Program-made: the position numbers and the translations under genes
Shown here: positions 26,304 to 34,247 of the stretch, piece by piece
Layout of the letters: each line of letters begins with the position of its first letter
Position numbering within the stretch: position 1 is the stretch's first letter
The notes under the pieces: generated by a model
The model's input: only the letters and a program-made list of their open reading frames with translations
What the model was told of the DNA's origin: nothing
Database searches by the model: none
Source: an uncultured Muribaculaceae bacterium
GTDB taxonomy: Bacteria > Bacteroidota > Bacteroidia > Bacteroidales > Muribaculaceae
Assembly: GCA_910578035.1 (NCBI GenBank)
Contig: CAJTOB010000007.1
Span: 5,757 to 69,756 of the forward strand
Reading direction: 5' to 3'
DNA length: 64,000 nucleotides

Positions 26304-27007
26304 TTTCAATCCGGCATATCACCGACGAATTATTGCACGTCTGCCTGCCGCGGCTCTGCCCGGCATGCAGACGTGCAATGCTTCATGGCGAAGAAGCGAT
26401 GTGCACAGAATGTCTTATAACATTGCCGCGACTCAGCGGACACACGGCCGACACAGGCATCGGCGAAGCGCTGTCAAACGGTCCGGCCCCTCCCGGTTTC
26501 TCAGCTGTATGGTTTCGCTATAAGCGCGACAGCCCCTTTGCAGAGCTTGTGAGAAGCGCCAAATATGGCAACCGCCCCCGCCAGGCCCGCATGCTCGGTC
26601 GGGCTTTCGCCCGAGAGCTGATAGCCGACTACCCGGCGGCGATAGAGAAGGTAGACGTTCTCATGCCGGTGCCGATGCACTGGTTCAAGCAGATTCGCCG
26701 CGGCTATAACCAGAGCCATGAAATTGCCGCAGGAATATCTGATATCACAGGTATTCCCATAGGAGACAACCTCGTTGCCGTATCGCCACATGCCTCACAG
26801 ACACACCGTTCGCGCCAGAAGCGTCTCACAAACGTACAGGGAACGGTGGCATGCCGCCTCCCTGCCGAACTTCACGATCTTGATATATGCCTGGTCGACG
26901 ACATCGTCACTACCGGCGCCACCCTCTCGGAGTGTGTGCTTGCCATAGGGAGGGCCGGAGCCAGACCCGCCTCAATAGGCGCACTGGCGCTGGGAGCTCC
27001 TGAATGA
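26300..27007 (+). CDS. ComF family amidophosphoribosyltransferase-like protein
   Basis: The most likely start is TTG at 26300, overlapping the panB stop (TTGA), because the first in-frame ATG would remove part of the N-terminal zinc-finger-like cysteines (Cys-Leu-Pro-Arg-Leu-Cys-Pro-Ala-Cys ... Met-Cys-Thr-Glu-Cys). The 235-residue protein then shows [16 protein letters not shown] and a PRPP-binding motif [10 protein letters not shown]. Both are typical of ComF proteins, known from DNA uptake and recombination of incoming DNA; the reaction is not firmly established. It ends the nadA-to-comF run. Confidence 0.9.
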   Translation: MISIRHITDELLHVCLPRLCPACRRAMLHGEEAMCTECLITLPRLSGHTADTGIGEALSNGPAPPGFSAVWFRYKRDSPFAELVRSAKYGNRPRQARMLGRAFARELIADYPAAIEKVDVLMPVPMHWFKQIRRGYNQSHEIAAGISDITGIPIGDNLVAVSPHASQTHRSRQKRLTNVQGTVACRLPAELHDLDICLVDDIVTTGATLSECVLAIGRAGARPASIGALALGAPE

Positions 27008-27063
27008 TTTTGTTAAAATAACTTAAACAGCAGAGGCGAAAATACAAATTTCAAAAATATCCT

Positions 27064-27071
27064 TATCTTTG
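27064..27071 (+). promoter_or_regulatory. -7 box ahead of a probable small RNA
   Basis: TATCTTTG followed by C, 57 bases after the comF-like stop and with no reading frame behind it. It places a transcription start near 27077. Confidence 0.55.
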
Positions 27072-27076
27072 CCTTT

Positions 27077-27182
27077 GCAAAATTTATAATGGAAAAATTG
27101 GTCGTTCCGACCAATTACATGCCACAATAAGTGAATCATAGGTTAGGATGCAATTGCCCGTGAGGGTCGTTGCATTTTTTTT
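27077..27182 (+). ncRNA. candidate small RNA (about 105 nt)
   Basis: Between a consensus promoter and an intrinsic terminator lie two hairpins and no coding frame. The first is AATTGGTCG/CGACCAATT with a 3-base loop (27096-27116), a perfect 9-bp stem. The second is the terminator at 27148-27182. It could be an independent small RNA or an abortive leader of the GH25 gene, although that gene has its own -7 box at 27253. It does not carry the GGAAGGAAGCAG-type loop of SRP RNA. A Bacteroidales-specific small RNA family is possible; I cannot name one. Confidence 0.5.
27148..27182 (+). terminator. intrinsic terminator of the small RNA
   Basis: ATGCAA (27148-27153) pairs with TTGCAT (27170-27175) and CCC with GGG around a GTGA loop, with a small internal loop between them. 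Eight T residues follow (27175-27182). Confidence 0.75.
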
Positions 27183-27252
27183 GACAGAGCCATAGAGTCG
27201 GTTTGAATTTATTATGAAATGTTTAAATGGCATTTCTCTCTAAATTTTTCGC

Positions 27253-27260
27253 TATTTTTG
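27253..27260 (+). promoter_or_regulatory. -7 box of the GH25 gene, leaderless arrangement
   Basis: TATTTTTG, then CACT, then the ATG at 27265. The start codon lies only 4 bases after the box, so the mRNA would have essentially no leader. Confidence 0.6.
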
Positions 27261-27264
27261 CACT

Positions 27265-28014
27265 ATGACCGATAAAATTGCCCGAAAAACAGCGATAGCC
27301 ATAATTGCCGCCACCGGACTGCTGGTTGCGTGTATGGCTTCGTGGCGCGCTCTGCGCGCCAGAGAGCCTCATGCCGACATCGACCGTGAGCGCTATCCTG
27401 TGACGGGAGTAGACCTTTCGGCACACAACGGGGCTGTATGCTTCGACTCGCTTGCCGCCTCCGGCATCGATTTCGTATATCTGAAAGCAAGCGAAGGCAC
27501 ATCGTTCCGCGACAAGGCATTCCTGCGCAACTATGGAGCAGCCCGCAGAGCAGGCCTCGCCGTAGGTGTATACCATTTCTTCCGTTTCGACTGCGACGGC
27601 GCTCTCCAGAGCGTAAATTTCCTCAAAGCCATAGACAGCCTCAAACCGGACCTGCCTCTGGCTATCGACGTCGAGGAATGGAGAAACGCTCCTGGCGAAA
27701 CGACTGCCATAGTCCGCGAACGCCTCGGCATACTCGTAGCCCTGCTGCGGGCCCGCGGCCACAGGGTAATCATATATACAAACAAACAGGGCCATGCACG
27801 CTTCGTGCGCAACGGATTTGCCGCGCAAGACAGCCCCGATGTATGGATATGCTCTTTCACCAACCCTCCGCTCGGACATGAGGCATGGCGGCTATGGCAG
27901 CACAGCCACATCGGCCGCGTGCCGGGCGTGCGAGGGCATGTAGACCTCAATACATTCAACGGCAGCCGGGCCGAATGGGCCGCATGGCTCGATTCATGCC
28001 GCATGGGGCAATAA
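27265..28014 (+). CDS. GH25 lysozyme-like lipoprotein
   Basis: A 249-residue protein whose N-terminus is a hydrophobic helix ending in Leu-Val-Ala-Cys, a good lipobox, so it is probably a lipoprotein. The rest is a GH25 muramidase fold: Thr-Gly-Val-Asp-Leu-Ser-Ala-His-Asn-Gly at about residue 50, Phe-Val-Tyr-Leu-Lys-Ala-Ser-Glu-Gly, Gly-Val-Tyr-His-Phe-Phe, and Ala-Ile-Asp-Val-Glu-Glu-Trp, which holds the catalytic Asp-x-Glu pair. Enzymes of this family cut the beta-1,4 bond between MurNAc and GlcNAc. In a non-phage context it probably remodels the cell's own peptidoglycan. It stands alone, preceded by the small RNA and 43 bases before the PorU-like gene. Confidence 0.9.
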   Translation: MTDKIARKTAIAIIAATGLLVACMASWRALRAREPHADIDRERYPVTGVDLSAHNGAVCFDSLAASGIDFVYLKASEGTSFRDKAFLRNYGAARRAGLAVGVYHFFRFDCDGALQSVNFLKAIDSLKPDLPLAIDVEEWRNAPGETTAIVRERLGILVALLRARGHRVIIYTNKQGHARFVRNGFAAQDSPDVWICSFTNPPLGHEAWRLWQHSHIGRVPGVRGHVDLNTFNGSRAEWAAWLDSCRMGQ

Positions 28015-28057
28015 ATCGGCTCAGATTCCGTTGTTTATGTGGTAAAAAAGTGCAAAA

Positions 28058-31000
28058 ATGACCAATCGACATATATATACTCTCTTCTTTTTCTTGCTTG
28101 CGGCGATAAGCCTTATGAGAGCACCCGAAGCTGCGGCTCTTCCATTGAGCCACTACGCAGACAACTCGGTGCTGGCTCAAGGCCGATGGATAAAGATACG
28201 CGTAGACAACGACGGTCTTTACCGCATACCGACTGCGACTCTTCGCTCCTGGGGCTTCACTGACCTTTCCAAAGTACGTGTATTCGGATATGGGGGCGCA
28301 CGTATCTCCGATATCCTCTCAGAAACTGAATATACCGATGATTTGCCTGTTGCACCATGCGAAATGACCGACCGAGGACTCGTTTTCTACGGCGTCGGGG
28401 GCGGCTCATGGAAAACGGAACAGAATTACCGCCACTACGAGCAGAATCCTTACTCGTCATACGGCTATTATTTCGTCGGCGAACTTAGCGACAGCGAAAA
28501 CGACGGCACGCTTCCGTCTACCGGCACAGCAAGCACCGACGGCGCTCCATCGAGGAGCGCGCAGGCTCTTCTCCATTATGAGAGGGAACTCACACTTGCC
28601 ACCGACGCCGGTCCTCTTATGGTGGGCGAAGACTTCCGATATACCCGCACACGCACCTTCAACATGGACTTTACCGACGCTGTCGAAGGCTCTACAGCGC
28701 GGCTCGAATGCTCGTTCATCGCCAGTCTCGGCTCTGTGGGCAGCCTTACTGTCAGCATAGACGACACCCGAATCGGTACAAGTTCGATAACTGCAAAACC
28801 GTCTGACGGCTATGTCCACGGCGTAGCGACCACCGCGCGCCATACATTCACGTGCACACCCGGCCGCCACGCCGTCGGCATCAGTCTGGCCGCAGGGGGC
28901 ACTGTCAACTTGGCGGCACTCAACTATATATCTGTATGCTACGACAGACAACTGCGCCTCCCGGCTACAGGCTACCTTGCATTCTACAGCGCGGAATCGT
29001 CTCTGGCCCTTTCCGGAGCCCGCGAGAATCTGCGCATCTGGGATATCTCAAGCCCGACAGCTGCTTCGAAAATCAATTATGCCATATCAGACGGAGAGGC
29101 GCACTGGAGTGTCGACGGCAACCGCGACCGCAGTTATGTGGCATGGTTGGCCGACGCCTCTCTTCCCGCCCCCGCAACAGTAGGAGCTGTAGCCTCGCAG
29201 AATCTTCACTCAGAAGAGGGCGCCGAAATGATTATAATATGTCCGCAGGAATACAGCTCGGAAGCCTCGCGCCTGGCCGATTTTCACAGAACCGGGGCTG
29301 AGCCGCTATCAGTCAAGATTGTAGACCCCCTGAAAATATACAACGAATTCTCTTCCGGCGCCGCTGATATCTCAGGCTTGCGAAAATACCTCAAGATGCT
29401 CTACGACCGCGGGCTTGCAGGAAACGGTCCGGCTCTCCGCTATGTAATCCTCATGGCCCGCACCACCCTCGACAACAGAGGCATATCAGCCGAGGCTCCG
29501 TCCTACCCCACTCTGCCGGCATGGATGCCGTCGGCGATTTCGGCCTCGATGTCGGACAACGCGGGCTTCTGTTCCGACGACTTCGTTGCCATGCTCGGCG
29601 ACGGAAGCGGCGCCGACATGCGCCGCGACAAACTATCGGTGGCTCTGGGTCGCATTCCTGTCACGTCTGCGTCGGAAGCTTCGTCGATAGTCGACAAAAT
29701 GCTGCAATATGCCGCAGGCTCGCGCAAGACAGCATGGAAACAACGTTTCCTCTTCATAGCCGACGACGGCGATGCCGGCGAACATCTGCGCCAGTCCGAA
29801 AAGATGATTTCAGAATTCGAGCACGCCGACAGACAGCAGCATCTTGTGCGCAAGGTATATGTAGACAACTACGAACTACAGGGCAACGTGGCCTTGGCCG
29901 CACGCGAGAACATGTACCGCCACCTCGACGAAGGCGTTGTATGGTGGAACTATATCGGACACGCCAACGAGACAAGCTGGACCGGAGAGGGCCTGCTCAC
30001 ATATACCGACATCAACAATATGTATCTGCGCCACTGGCCGTTTATCTATGCCGCCACATGCGACTTCCTAAGATTCGACGCAAGTGCGGTCAGCGGTGCC
30101 GAATTGCTTTTCAAAGAGCGCTACGGAGGTGCGATAGGTGTCATCAGTGCCATCAGGCCTGTGTATATCGCACTGAGCAAATATTTCTCAAACGCCGTAG
30201 GACGCGCATTGACCGTGCGTGATGAAAAAGGACAGCTACTCGCGCCGGGCGACATATACATGCGCGCCAAAAACGACATACGCAACGATGAGGAAAAAGA
30301 GCCGACTCCGCGCGCCGACGACAACCGCCTGCGATACGTATTCATCGGCGACCCGGCGCTGAAACTTGCCACACCCTCCAATATAGTCCGCATCGACAAC
30401 ATAAAGGGCCTTTCGCCTCTGGGGCCGGACCAGATTATACTCTCCGCCTTCGAAAAAGCCACAATCGAAGGCAGCATCACAGACCCGCAGGGGAATGTCC
30501 TCTCAGGATTCAACGGCATAATGCTCATAGAGATATTCGATGCCGAACGCTCGTTCACGACAATAGGCCGCGGCGAAAACGGCAAGGAGGAGACATTCGA
30601 GGACTATGGCGAACGTGTGTACTGCGGCTCCACGAAGGTTTCCGGAGGACGCTTCTCTATAGAAGTCGCCATGCCGGGTGAACTGTCTCAGAATTTCAGA
30701 CCGGCCACGATGTCGCTCTTCGCATATGCCACCGACAGCAACGACGAGGCCATAGGCCTGAACCGCGACTTCTATGTCTACGGTTTCGACGAAACCGCCG
30801 CACCCGACCAGACAGCTCCTAAAATAGACTCGATGGTGTTAAACCACAGCACATTTCGCAACGGCGACACCGTCAACGACTCTCCCATGCTGATAGCCAC
30901 CGTAAGCGACGATACGGGCATAAATGTGTCTACCGCCGGGGTCGGCCGCCAGATGACCGCCATCATCGACAGCAACAAAACATATTCCGATCTGTCTTAC

Positions 31001-31471
31001 TACTATACTCCGTCTTCAGACGGCTCTCCGTCGGGAGTCATAAACTATCCTTTCGAAGGGCTCGATACAGGCGCCCACACTCTCAAACTGCGCGTATGGG
31101 ATACGGCCGGCAACTCGACTACTTCTGAAATAGAATTTTTTGTAGGAGAGTCGGTTGCGCCGAAAATCTACGAAGTATATTCCGACGCCAATCCGGCCTT
31201 CGACAAAGCCAATTTCTATCTGCGTCACGACCAGCCCGAAGTAATGGCAAGCGTAGAAGTGAGCGTATATAATCTTCTTGGCCGCAAACTATGGAGCAGC
31301 TCTGTAACAGGCCGCAGCGACATGTTCCTCACCATACCGGTGACATGGAATCTGTGCGACGAATCAGGACGCCGCGTCAGCCGAGGCATCTATATCTACC
31401 GCGCCACAATCACCACCGACGGCCAGACTTACCAGACCGCCTCGCAGCGCATAGCAGTCGCTGCACCATAA
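28058..31471 (+). CDS. PorU-like T9SS sortase family protein (peptidase C25)
   Basis: A 1137-residue exported protein with signal peptide. Residues about 40-120 contain Trp-Ile-Lys-Ile-Arg-Val-Asp-Asn-Asp-Gly-Leu-Tyr-Arg-Ile and Val-Arg-Val-Phe-Gly-Tyr-Gly-Gly, the N-terminal signature of PorU-type proteins. A gingipain-type C25 domain follows, with the His of Tyr-Ile-Gly-His-Ala and the Cys of Ala-Ala-Thr-Cys-Asp as the catalytic pair. The C-terminal ~90 residues form a FlgD/Ig-like sorting-type module (Val-Tyr-Asn-Leu-Leu-Gly-Arg, Gly-Ile-Tyr-Ile-Tyr-Arg). PorU removes the C-terminal signal of T9SS cargo and attaches the cargo to anionic LPS at the surface. A second such gene lies beside porV at 50203-53490, so this one may be either a second sortase or a secreted C25 peptidase. 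Confidence 0.82.
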   Translation: MTNRHIYTLFFFLLAAISLMRAPEAAALPLSHYADNSVLAQGRWIKIRVDNDGLYRIPTATLRSWGFTDLSKVRVFGYGGARISDILSETEYTDDLPVAPCEMTDRGLVFYGVGGGSWKTEQNYRHYEQNPYSSYGYYFVGELSDSENDGTLPSTGTASTDGAPSRSAQALLHYERELTLATDAGPLMVGEDFRYTRTRTFNMDFTDAVEGSTARLECSFIASLGSVGSLTVSIDDTRIGTSSITAKPSDGYVHGVATTARHTFTCTPGRHAVGISLAAGGTVNLAALNYISVCYDRQLRLPATGYLAFYSAESSLALSGARENLRIWDISSPTAASKINYAISDGEAHWSVDGNRDRSYVAWLADASLPAPATVGAVASQNLHSEEGAEMIIICPQEYSSEASRLADFHRTGAEPLSVKIVDPLKIYNEFSSGAADISGLRKYLKMLYDRGLAGNGPALRYVILMARTTLDNRGISAEAPSYPTLPAWMPSAISASMSDNAGFCSDDFVAMLGDGSGADMRRDKLSVALGRIPVTSASEASSIVDKMLQYAAGSRKTAWKQRFLFIADDGDAGEHLRQSEKMISEFEHADRQQHLVRKVYVDNYELQGNVALAARENMYRHLDEGVVWWNYIGHANETSWTGEGLLTYTDINNMYLRHWPFIYAATCDFLRFDASAVSGAELLFKERYGGAIGVISAIRPVYIALSKYFSNAVGRALTVRDEKGQLLAPGDIYMRAKNDIRNDEEKEPTPRADDNRLRYVFIGDPALKLATPSNIVRIDNIKGLSPLGPDQIILSAFEKATIEGSITDPQGNVLSGFNGIMLIEIFDAERSFTTIGRGENGKEETFEDYGERVYCGSTKVSGGRFSIEVAMPGELSQNFRPATMSLFAYATDSNDEAIGLNRDFYVYGFDETAAPDQTAPKIDSMVLNHSTFRNGDTVNDSPMLIATVSDDTGINVSTAGVGRQMTAIIDSNKTYSDLSYYYTPSSDGSPSGVINYPFEGLDTGAHTLKLRVWDTAGNSTTSEIEFFVGESVAPKIYEVYSDANPAFDKANFYLRHDQPEVMASVEVSVYNLLGRKLWSSSVTGRSDMFLTIPVTWNLCDESGRRVSRGIYIYRATITTDGQTYQTASQRIAVAAP

Positions 31472-31503
31472 AAAAACCGTTACGGCAATACTGCTGTAAC
31501 GGT
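31470..31503 (-). terminator. intrinsic terminator of the COG0523 gene
   Basis: ACCGTTAC (31476-31483) pairs with GTAACGGT (31496-31503), extended by GCA/TGC. On the minus strand the stem is followed by seven T residues. It sits between the convergent stops at 31471 and 31526. Confidence 0.75.
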
Positions 31504-31525
31504 CGGTACGTTCGGTCCGGGAGTA

Positions 31526-32761
31526 TCAGCCCAGAGCGGCATCAAGAGCCGCCTCGATGGCCGCACGGTCCATTTTGCGGCCTATGAAGACGAGCTTTAT
31601 CATGCGGTCGCCATAGACGGGGTCCCAGTCGGCGAGAATCGACGGGTCCTGCTCGGCCATGGCCTCGAGTTCTTCCTTGGGCGCTGTTGCAAACCACATG
31701 CCGGCCTCAGTAAGGGTCTTTTGCACGCCGGCCTGCTCAAAGAGATACGACATATCGGTATTGTGCTTGAAATATATCACGCCTTTTGTACGGATAACCG
31801 ACTTCGGCCACAGCGAGTGAATGAAATAGTCGAATTTATTGATGTCAAACGGTTTGCGGCGATAGTACACAAACGTTCCGATACCATACTCCTCAGCCTC
31901 GCCTTCTTCGTGGTCATGATGATGGTGATGATGGTGGTGTCCGTCGTGGTCGTGTTCGTCGTGCTCATGTTCGTCGTGGTCGTGGTGATGATGGTGATGC
32001 TCGTGCTCATCATCGTCTTCATCATGGATTCCTTCGAGCTCACGCACCCAAGTGGCTGAGGTGACGGTGCGCTCGAAGTCGAAGAGATTGGTGTGGATAA
32101 GCTCATAGATAGGTACATCGGCGTAGTCGCACTCTATGATGCGGGCCTTTGGCTGGATAGCGCGTATAATTGCGCGTACCCGGTCGGCTTCCTCGCGTGT
32201 GACTTCCGAAATTTTATTGAGCAATATCAGATTGCAGAACTCTATCTGCTGAATCACAAGATTTTCGATATCATCCTCGTCGAGATTCTTGCGTTTGAGC
32301 GAGTCGCCGCATTCAAATTCGGTCTTCATACGCAAGGCGTCGACTACAGTAGCGATACAGTCGATGCGGGGCACGCCGCCACGGGTATATTCTTCGCCCA
32401 TATTGGGGATAGAGCAGATAGTGCGGGCAATAGGCTCGGGCTCGCAGATACCGCTGGCTTCCACCACTATATAGTCGAATTTACCCGTTTCGGCAATATC
32501 GGCAAGCTGCTGCACAAGGTCCATTTTCAGCGTGCAGCATATACAGCCGTTCTGGAGAGCCACAAGGTCGCCGTCGTCTTTTCCGCCGACCACACCGCCC
32601 TTCTGGATAAGCGATGCGTCGATATTTACCTCGCCTATATCGTTGACGATAACGGCGAATTTGATTCCTTTCTCATTTCCGAGTATATGGTTGAGCAGAG
32701 TCGTTTTGCCGCTTCCGAGATAACCCGTAAGAAGCAGCACCGGAATATCTTTCTTTCTCAT
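31526..32761 (-). CDS. COG0523 (CobW/ZNG1-type) GTPase, His-rich metallochaperone
   Basis: A 411-residue G3E GTPase. Walker A is Gly-Tyr-Leu-Gly-Ser-Gly-Lys-Thr-Thr near residue 12, and the metal-binding Cys-x-Cys-Cys motif (Gly-Cys-Ile-Cys-Cys-Thr) is near residue 73, followed by Val-Val-Glu-Ala-Ser-Gly. Between about residues 250 and 290 is a long stretch of almost only His, Asp and Glu, typical of members that hold zinc or another metal. A CobW C-terminal domain follows. Such proteins insert metal into client enzymes under zinc limitation or for cobalt/nickel enzymes; the client is not evident from the neighbourhood. It is transcribed alone from a -7 box at 32794. Confidence 0.92.
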   Translation of the reverse strand: MRKKDIPVLLLTGYLGSGKTTLLNHILGNEKGIKFAVIVNDIGEVNIDASLIQKGGVVGGKDDGDLVALQNGCICCTLKMDLVQQLADIAETGKFDYIVVEASGICEPEPIARTICSIPNMGEEYTRGGVPRIDCIATVVDALRMKTEFECGDSLKRKNLDEDDIENLVIQQIEFCNLILLNKISEVTREEADRVRAIIRAIQPKARIIECDYADVPIYELIHTNLFDFERTVTSATWVRELEGIHDEDDDEHEHHHHHHDHDEHEHDEHDHDGHHHHHHHHDHEEGEAEEYGIGTFVYYRRKPFDINKFDYFIHSLWPKSVIRTKGVIYFKHNTDMSYLFEQAGVQKTLTEAGMWFATAPKEELEAMAEQDPSILADWDPVYGDRMIKLVFIGRKMDRAAIEAALDAALG

Positions 32762-32793
32762 AACGGTAAGTCTGTTGGGAGTGTTTAATAATA

Positions 32794-32801
32794 CAAAATT
32801 A
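32794..32801 (-). promoter_or_regulatory. -7 box of the COG0523 gene
   Basis: The minus strand reads TAATTTTG, 33 bases upstream of the ATG at 32761. No Zur-like palindrome is obvious around it. Confidence 0.6.
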
Positions 32802-32857
32802 ACAAAAAAAGCCCAACGCCGTTCACTTCAGAGGATGTTTAATAGAAATGAAAAGTG

Positions 32858-32865
32858 TAATTTTG
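32858..32865 (+). promoter_or_regulatory. -7 box of the SDR gene
   Basis: TAATTTTG followed by C lies 7 bases before the ATG at 32873, so the transcript would have almost no leader. Confidence 0.55.
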
Positions 32866-32872
32866 CAGAGAT

Positions 32873-33640
32873 ATGAGAGAGGGAAAAATCAGAACAGTAT
32901 TCATCACCGGCGGTGCTGCCGGAATCGGAGCCGCCTCGGTGCGCAAATTTGCCGCCGAGGGCTGGAATGTAGTATTTATGGACCTGGACGAGACCGGAGG
33001 CCGGGCGCTTGAGGCAGAGGTATGCGGAAGTGTCTTTGTGAAAGGCGACACGAAGAAACGGGGCGATATCGAGGCTGCTGTAAGCGAAGCAAAAAAGCGC
33101 TTCGGAGGGCTCGACAGCGTGTTCGCCAACGCCGGCATACACCGCAAAAACACCTTGCTTGATATAAGCGACGAGGAGCTCGACCTTGTAATCCAGACCA
33201 ATCTCTACGGCACCATCAACACTCTGCGCGCCACCGTGCCCGAAATAATAGCCTCAGGTGGCGGCTCGGTAGTGCTGATGGCCTCCGACCAGTCTTTTAT
33301 AGGCAAGACCGCCAGTTTTGCCTACGGGCTCACCAAGGGCGCCATCGGCCAGATGACAAAGAGCCTCGCGCTCGACCTTGCCGACAAGGGCGTGCAGGTC
33401 AACGCCGTATGCCCGGGCACCATACGCACTCCTCTGGTAGAAAATCTTTTCGAACGTCTTTCGGCCCGTACAGGCAAGCCCGTCGAAGAATATTTTGCAG
33501 AAGAGGGCGCACTCTTCCCGGCAGGCCGTGTCGGCTACCCCGAAGAAGTGGCCGAACTTGTCTACTTCCTTGCCTCCGGTAAGTCGCCATTCATCACCGG
33601 AGCCCTAATGCCCATCGACGGCGGCATCACGGCCCAATGA
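32873..33640 (+). CDS. SDR family NAD(P)-dependent oxidoreductase
   Basis: A 255-residue classical short-chain dehydrogenase. The cofactor loop Thr-Gly-Gly-Ala-Ala-Gly-Ile-Gly is near residue 12, Asn-Ala-Gly near residue 86, and the catalytic Ser and Tyr-x-x-x-Lys in Met-Ala-Ser-Asp-Gln-Ser and Tyr-Gly-Leu-Thr-Lys. The C-terminus has Asn-Ala-Val-Cys-Pro-Gly-Thr-Ile-Arg-Thr-Pro and Ile-Asp-Gly-Gly-Ile. An Asp (Phe-Met-Asp-Leu-Asp) after the second strand suggests preference for NAD over NADP. The substrate cannot be told from sequence or neighbours; sugar or hydroxy-acid dehydrogenation is common in this group. Confidence 0.9.
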   Translation: MREGKIRTVFITGGAAGIGAASVRKFAAEGWNVVFMDLDETGGRALEAEVCGSVFVKGDTKKRGDIEAAVSEAKKRFGGLDSVFANAGIHRKNTLLDISDEELDLVIQTNLYGTINTLRATVPEIIASGGGSVVLMASDQSFIGKTASFAYGLTKGAIGQMTKSLALDLADKGVQVNAVCPGTIRTPLVENLFERLSARTGKPVEEYFAEEGALFPAGRVGYPEEVAELVYFLASGKSPFITGALMPIDGGITAQ

Positions 33641-33677
33641 ACCAAGCATCACCCCAATTCGTTAACATTATACAACA

Positions 33678-34133
33678 TTGACACGCGCACATTCACAACT
33701 TTTAAGGAATCTTCTGCTGGCATTCGTCATCGTGCTCGGCTGCGCGGCAGCTTCTGCCGCCAACGTGCTCCGGGGCAACAGCGCGCGCATAGAAGCTCCC
33801 GGCGGCATGATATACGACAGCGCCCTGTCGGCCAAAATGGACATGGACGTCTACCGCAACCGCGACAACAGCCTCATATTCGCCCTCGGCACCCAGAGCG
33901 CCGCTAACGGCGTCAGCGCAATCTCCCTTGCCGCCGTGCTCGCCGGTACTTCGGCAGGCTCTGTGGTAAAAATTGCCGACCGCGACATCTACGCCGCCTT
34001 CGACGGAAACCGGAACCGCATATTCGGCGTGTACCAGGCCGAGGACAAAATGCCCGTAGTGCTGATAATCGGCGACATCGACCGCAACGACGCCTTAAAA
34101 TGGATTGCCACACTCCGACCCGCCGGCAACTAA
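33678..34133 (+). CDS. small secreted protein of unknown function
   Basis: A 151-residue protein starting at a TTG at 33678; no ATG is available before the signal peptide, whose hydrophobic core is Leu-Leu-Leu-Ala-Phe-Val-Ile-Val-Leu-Gly-Cys. The mature part is about 120 residues, mixed alpha/beta, with a Phe-Ala-Leu-Gly-Thr-Gln-Ser segment and a C-terminal Ile-Gly-Asp-Ile-Asp-Arg-Asn-Asp. I recognise no family. The non-ATG start and small size lower confidence, but the intact signal peptide and GC-rich codon pattern like the neighbours support a real gene. Confidence 0.6.
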   Translation: MTRAHSQLLRNLLLAFVIVLGCAAASAANVLRGNSARIEAPGGMIYDSALSAKMDMDVYRNRDNSLIFALGTQSAANGVSAISLAAVLAGTSAGSVVKIADRDIYAAFDGNRNRIFGVYQAEDKMPVVLIIGDIDRNDALKWIATLRPAGN

Positions 34134-34208
34134 GCGCCAAAGTGTGAGCGCAGCAAGTTATTTGAAATTTTGTTTAACGATAACCGGTGGTAAACGCCGC
34201 TTTTTTTG

Positions 34209-34216
34209 TATTTTTG
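34209..34216 (+). promoter_or_regulatory. -7 box of phoH
   Basis: TATTTTTG followed by C, 31 bases before the phoH ATG at 34248. Confidence 0.55.
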
Positions 34217-34247
34217 CATACCGGTTTGCTTTCGGCCCGTTTCAATT

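Noticed and set aside
27077..27182. SRP (4.5S) RNA as identity of the small transcript
   Set aside because: The conserved GGAAGGAAGCAG-type symmetric loop of SRP RNA is absent.
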